64,000 nucleotides of DNA, from assembly GCF_001262605.1 (NCBI RefSeq), contig NZ_LGTC01000001.1, forward strand, positions 3,361,001 to 3,425,000, in the 5' to 3' direction. The translations under genes were made by a program, and so were the position numbers. This document shows, in pieces, positions 62,390-64,000 of this stretch. Origin of the DNA: Pseudobacteroides cellulosolvens ATCC 35603 = DSM 2933 (GTDB taxonomy: Bacteria > Bacillota > Clostridia > Acetivibrionales > DSM-2933). A model generated the notes under the pieces. That model searched no databases. It was not told the DNA's origin and was given only the letters and a program-made list of their open reading frames with translations. Within the stretch, counting starts at the first letter, position 1. Each line of letters opens with the position of its first letter.

Positions 62390-64000
62390 CTAACTAGCAA
62401 AAATATCTATTGGTATTCTTTCATTCATATTCAGATCAAAATTCCCATAAGGGTTTATATGAGTATAAATAAGTGGTGTTAATGCTCTAAAATCTTCTGG
62501 AGTCATGATTTCAAGCCATTTACTTTGTGAAAGAATTTTTTGAATCATCAACGTATTGACGTAGACAAGGCAATTTTGCAATAAGTGTAATGTTAAAACA
62601 GCAATTTCTTGGTCTTCATAGCGATTAGTTGATATTTCTCCTCCCTTTCCATAAAAGATGAAACCATTGGCTGAATTCCAGTTTTCAACAACATTTAGTC
62701 CTTGGTGAATTTCAATTCTTAATTCCTCTGACCTCAGATACTCACAAAGAAAAATGGTCTTTATGGCTTTACCCAGTTCCATAAATGCAAGATAAGTAGG
62801 ATGTTTAATTTCATTATTTCTTTGAAATCGTTTCATTATTGCTTCTGTTTCAGCTGTTCCTAAACGTAAGGCAGTGGCATATTTAACCATTTGATCGTAC
62901 TGCTGCCGGATAAGTTCCCAATTAGCATTTCTTGTTAACACTGGTTGTAAATTAGGAAACATATTTATTATGCCAGCATCAGGTCTATATAATTTTGCCT
63001 TTCCAATATTTTTTAAACGAGGCATTAAATTAAACCCTAAAAGATGGCAGAAAGCAAATGCAACTTCACTTTGTCCATGGGTATCTACAAAATTCTTCTC
63101 AATTTCCACATCAGTACAGTGCTTTAATAGTCCTTCTATCATTGCTGAAACTTCTGATGATGAGCAGGTCTTTAATTGAGAGTATATGCAAACTGAATTT
63201 TTTTCGACATGCCAGTATATCATTATACCTCTCCCACGGTAACGAGCATGCCATTCTGTCAGTATATTTTGATCCCATGCTCCAACTTGCTTTGAATCAG
63301 AGGCACATGTTGTAGTACCTTCACCCCAAATATCTTTGACTCTGGAGGTAAGTATTGCATTAACTACGGCTGAAATAGCATTTCTAAGATTGTCCTTATT
63401 TATAAATTTTCTTCTTATATAAAGTAAATCCTGAAATGATTCACCATGATTACCCGCAGAGACACGCTTTAATCCTGTATTTGTACCTAATCCAAATAAA
63501 GAAAGAATTAATCTCTTTTGAATTACTGAACGGTCTAAACGTTCATAAGTTGCAAGTGTTTTAAAATGATCAGTGAAATTTAATCTTAAATCTGCTTCCT
63601 TAAGTACATCAAGGAGGTTTGTCATTGGCCAATGCCTCATTATTTCAGCTTTAAGTTTTGATATATTTGTTGGTTCGGGCTGTGGATCATATGGTGTAAT
63701 GCTAATCCAGCTCCTACCACCTCTTTCAGTAAATTTTACTTTATCATTATTAGGCATACATGCATCTAATTTTGAAAGTCCTTCATACATTGATTGACGG
63801 ATATTATTGATGAATTCTTCTGAATCCAAAGGCTGCTTTAAGGCTTTGTAGTTTTCTTCTCTCCGTTCTTCAAAGTCAGTTGGTAAGTCTTCATCAGGAT
63901 TTCTAAAACGATTAGCACCTATAACCCAAATTTCTTTACAACGTAGTTTATCTCTAAGTGCTTGCAATGTTATTATTTCATAATTAATACGGTTGATACG
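62390..64000 (-). CDS. tnpA: Tn3-family transposase, C-terminal part (runs off right edge)
   Basis: 537 codons visible, open to the window end. DDE core: [20 protein letters not shown] (first Asp), [20 protein letters not shown] (second Asp), [20 protein letters not shown] (Glu), and the ending [20 protein letters not shown]. The frame has no breaks. Related to, but clearly different from, the transposase at 4385. The relic at 34812 and the solitary ends at 34.9, 41.0 and 45.6-45.7 kb belong to this subfamily, so a full copy here could have moved them. Confidence 0.92.
   Translation of the reverse strand, partial: RINRINYEIITLQALRDKLRCKEIWVIGANRFRNPDEDLPTDFEERREENYKALKQPLDSEEFINNIRQSMYEGLSKLDACMPNNDKVKFTERGGRSWISITPYDPQPEPTNISKLKAEIMRHWPMTNLLDVLKEADLRLNFTDHFKTLATYERLDRSVIQKRLILSLFGLGTNTGLKRVSAGNHGESFQDLLYIRRKFINKDNLRNAISAVVNAILTSRVKDIWGEGTTTCASDSKQVGAWDQNILTEWHARYRGRGIMIYWHVEKNSVCIYSQLKTCSSSEVSAMIEGLLKHCTDVEIEKNFVDTHGQSEVAFAFCHLLGFNLMPRLKNIGKAKLYRPDAGIINMFPNLQPVLTRNANWELIRQQYDQMVKYATALRLGTAETEAIMKRFQRNNEIKHPTYLAFMELGKAIKTIFLCEYLRSEELRIEIHQGLNVVENWNSANGFIFYGKGGEISTNRYEDQEIAVLTLHLLQNCLVYVNTLMIQKILSQSKWLEIMTPEDFRALTPLIYTHINPYGNFDLNMNERIPIDIFAS

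Overview
This window reads as a low-GC Gram-positive chromosome segment, most likely from a cellulosome-type clostridium. Two genes end in dockerin-like tails (MWGGDFYRDN..., MWAGDMNGDN...) of the kind I associate with Acetivibrio/Pseudobacteroides relatives. Other clostridial signs are RCC1-repeat secreted proteins with copper-amine-oxidase-like stalk repeats, a GH13 branching enzyme, and strong AGGAGG ribosome sites throughout. The genus is inferred; the AT-rich codon use and gene types are seen.

The main discovery is in 1-25.4 kb: an integron-like array of single-gene cassettes. Almost all genes there lie on the minus strand, and consecutive genes are separated by GC-rich, structured 110-170 bp sites built like integron attC sites (R''-spacer-L'' ... 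L'-spacer-R'). I find twelve such sites plus one attI-like junction. Each cassette starts and ends with matching 19-nt arms that would pair in the excised circle, which is the diagnostic feature of gene cassettes. Each end also carries a small hairpin whose stem varies while its RGGA loop is conserved. The array ends beside a Xer-type tyrosine recombinase (24306-25373) that lacks the insertion typical of IntI and carries an extra N-terminal domain with a HARP-like motif. The cargo is small lipoproteins, membrane proteins, ankyrin, pentapeptide and beta-propeller proteins, and unknown acidic proteins.

Mobile DNA has invaded the array. A 7.1-kb Tn4430-like Tn3 transposon (968-8052) carries a secreted matrixin protease and a Uma2 nuclease. 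A group II intron has an amber-interrupted reverse transcriptase (about 8.9-11.0 kb). An IS66 element splits one cassette gene (17931-19604).

From 25.4 to 34.8 kb there is a second small tyrosine recombinase, a frameshifted RCC1-dockerin gene, a ParA(HTH)-ParB pair with a palindrome that recurs at 41.7 and 54.8 kb, and an arsR-acr3-phosphoesterase arsenic operon. From 34.8 to 55.8 kb the region is a graveyard of truncated genes and transposon scraps (Tn3 ends and a miniature element, an IstB relic, integrase pieces, a group II intron relic). Among these sit a few intact genes: a LamG protein, an ankyrin protein, an alpha/alpha-toroid-like protein, a 992-aa RCC1 protein, a serine recombinase, a tandem FHA protein and a Phd/ParE-type toxin-antitoxin pair. 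From 56 to 64 kb there are a U32-type protein, a cold-shock protein, an initiator tRNA, a glgB gene lying between two decayed pieces of an RNase J gene, and the C-terminal half of another Tn3 transposase running off the right edge.
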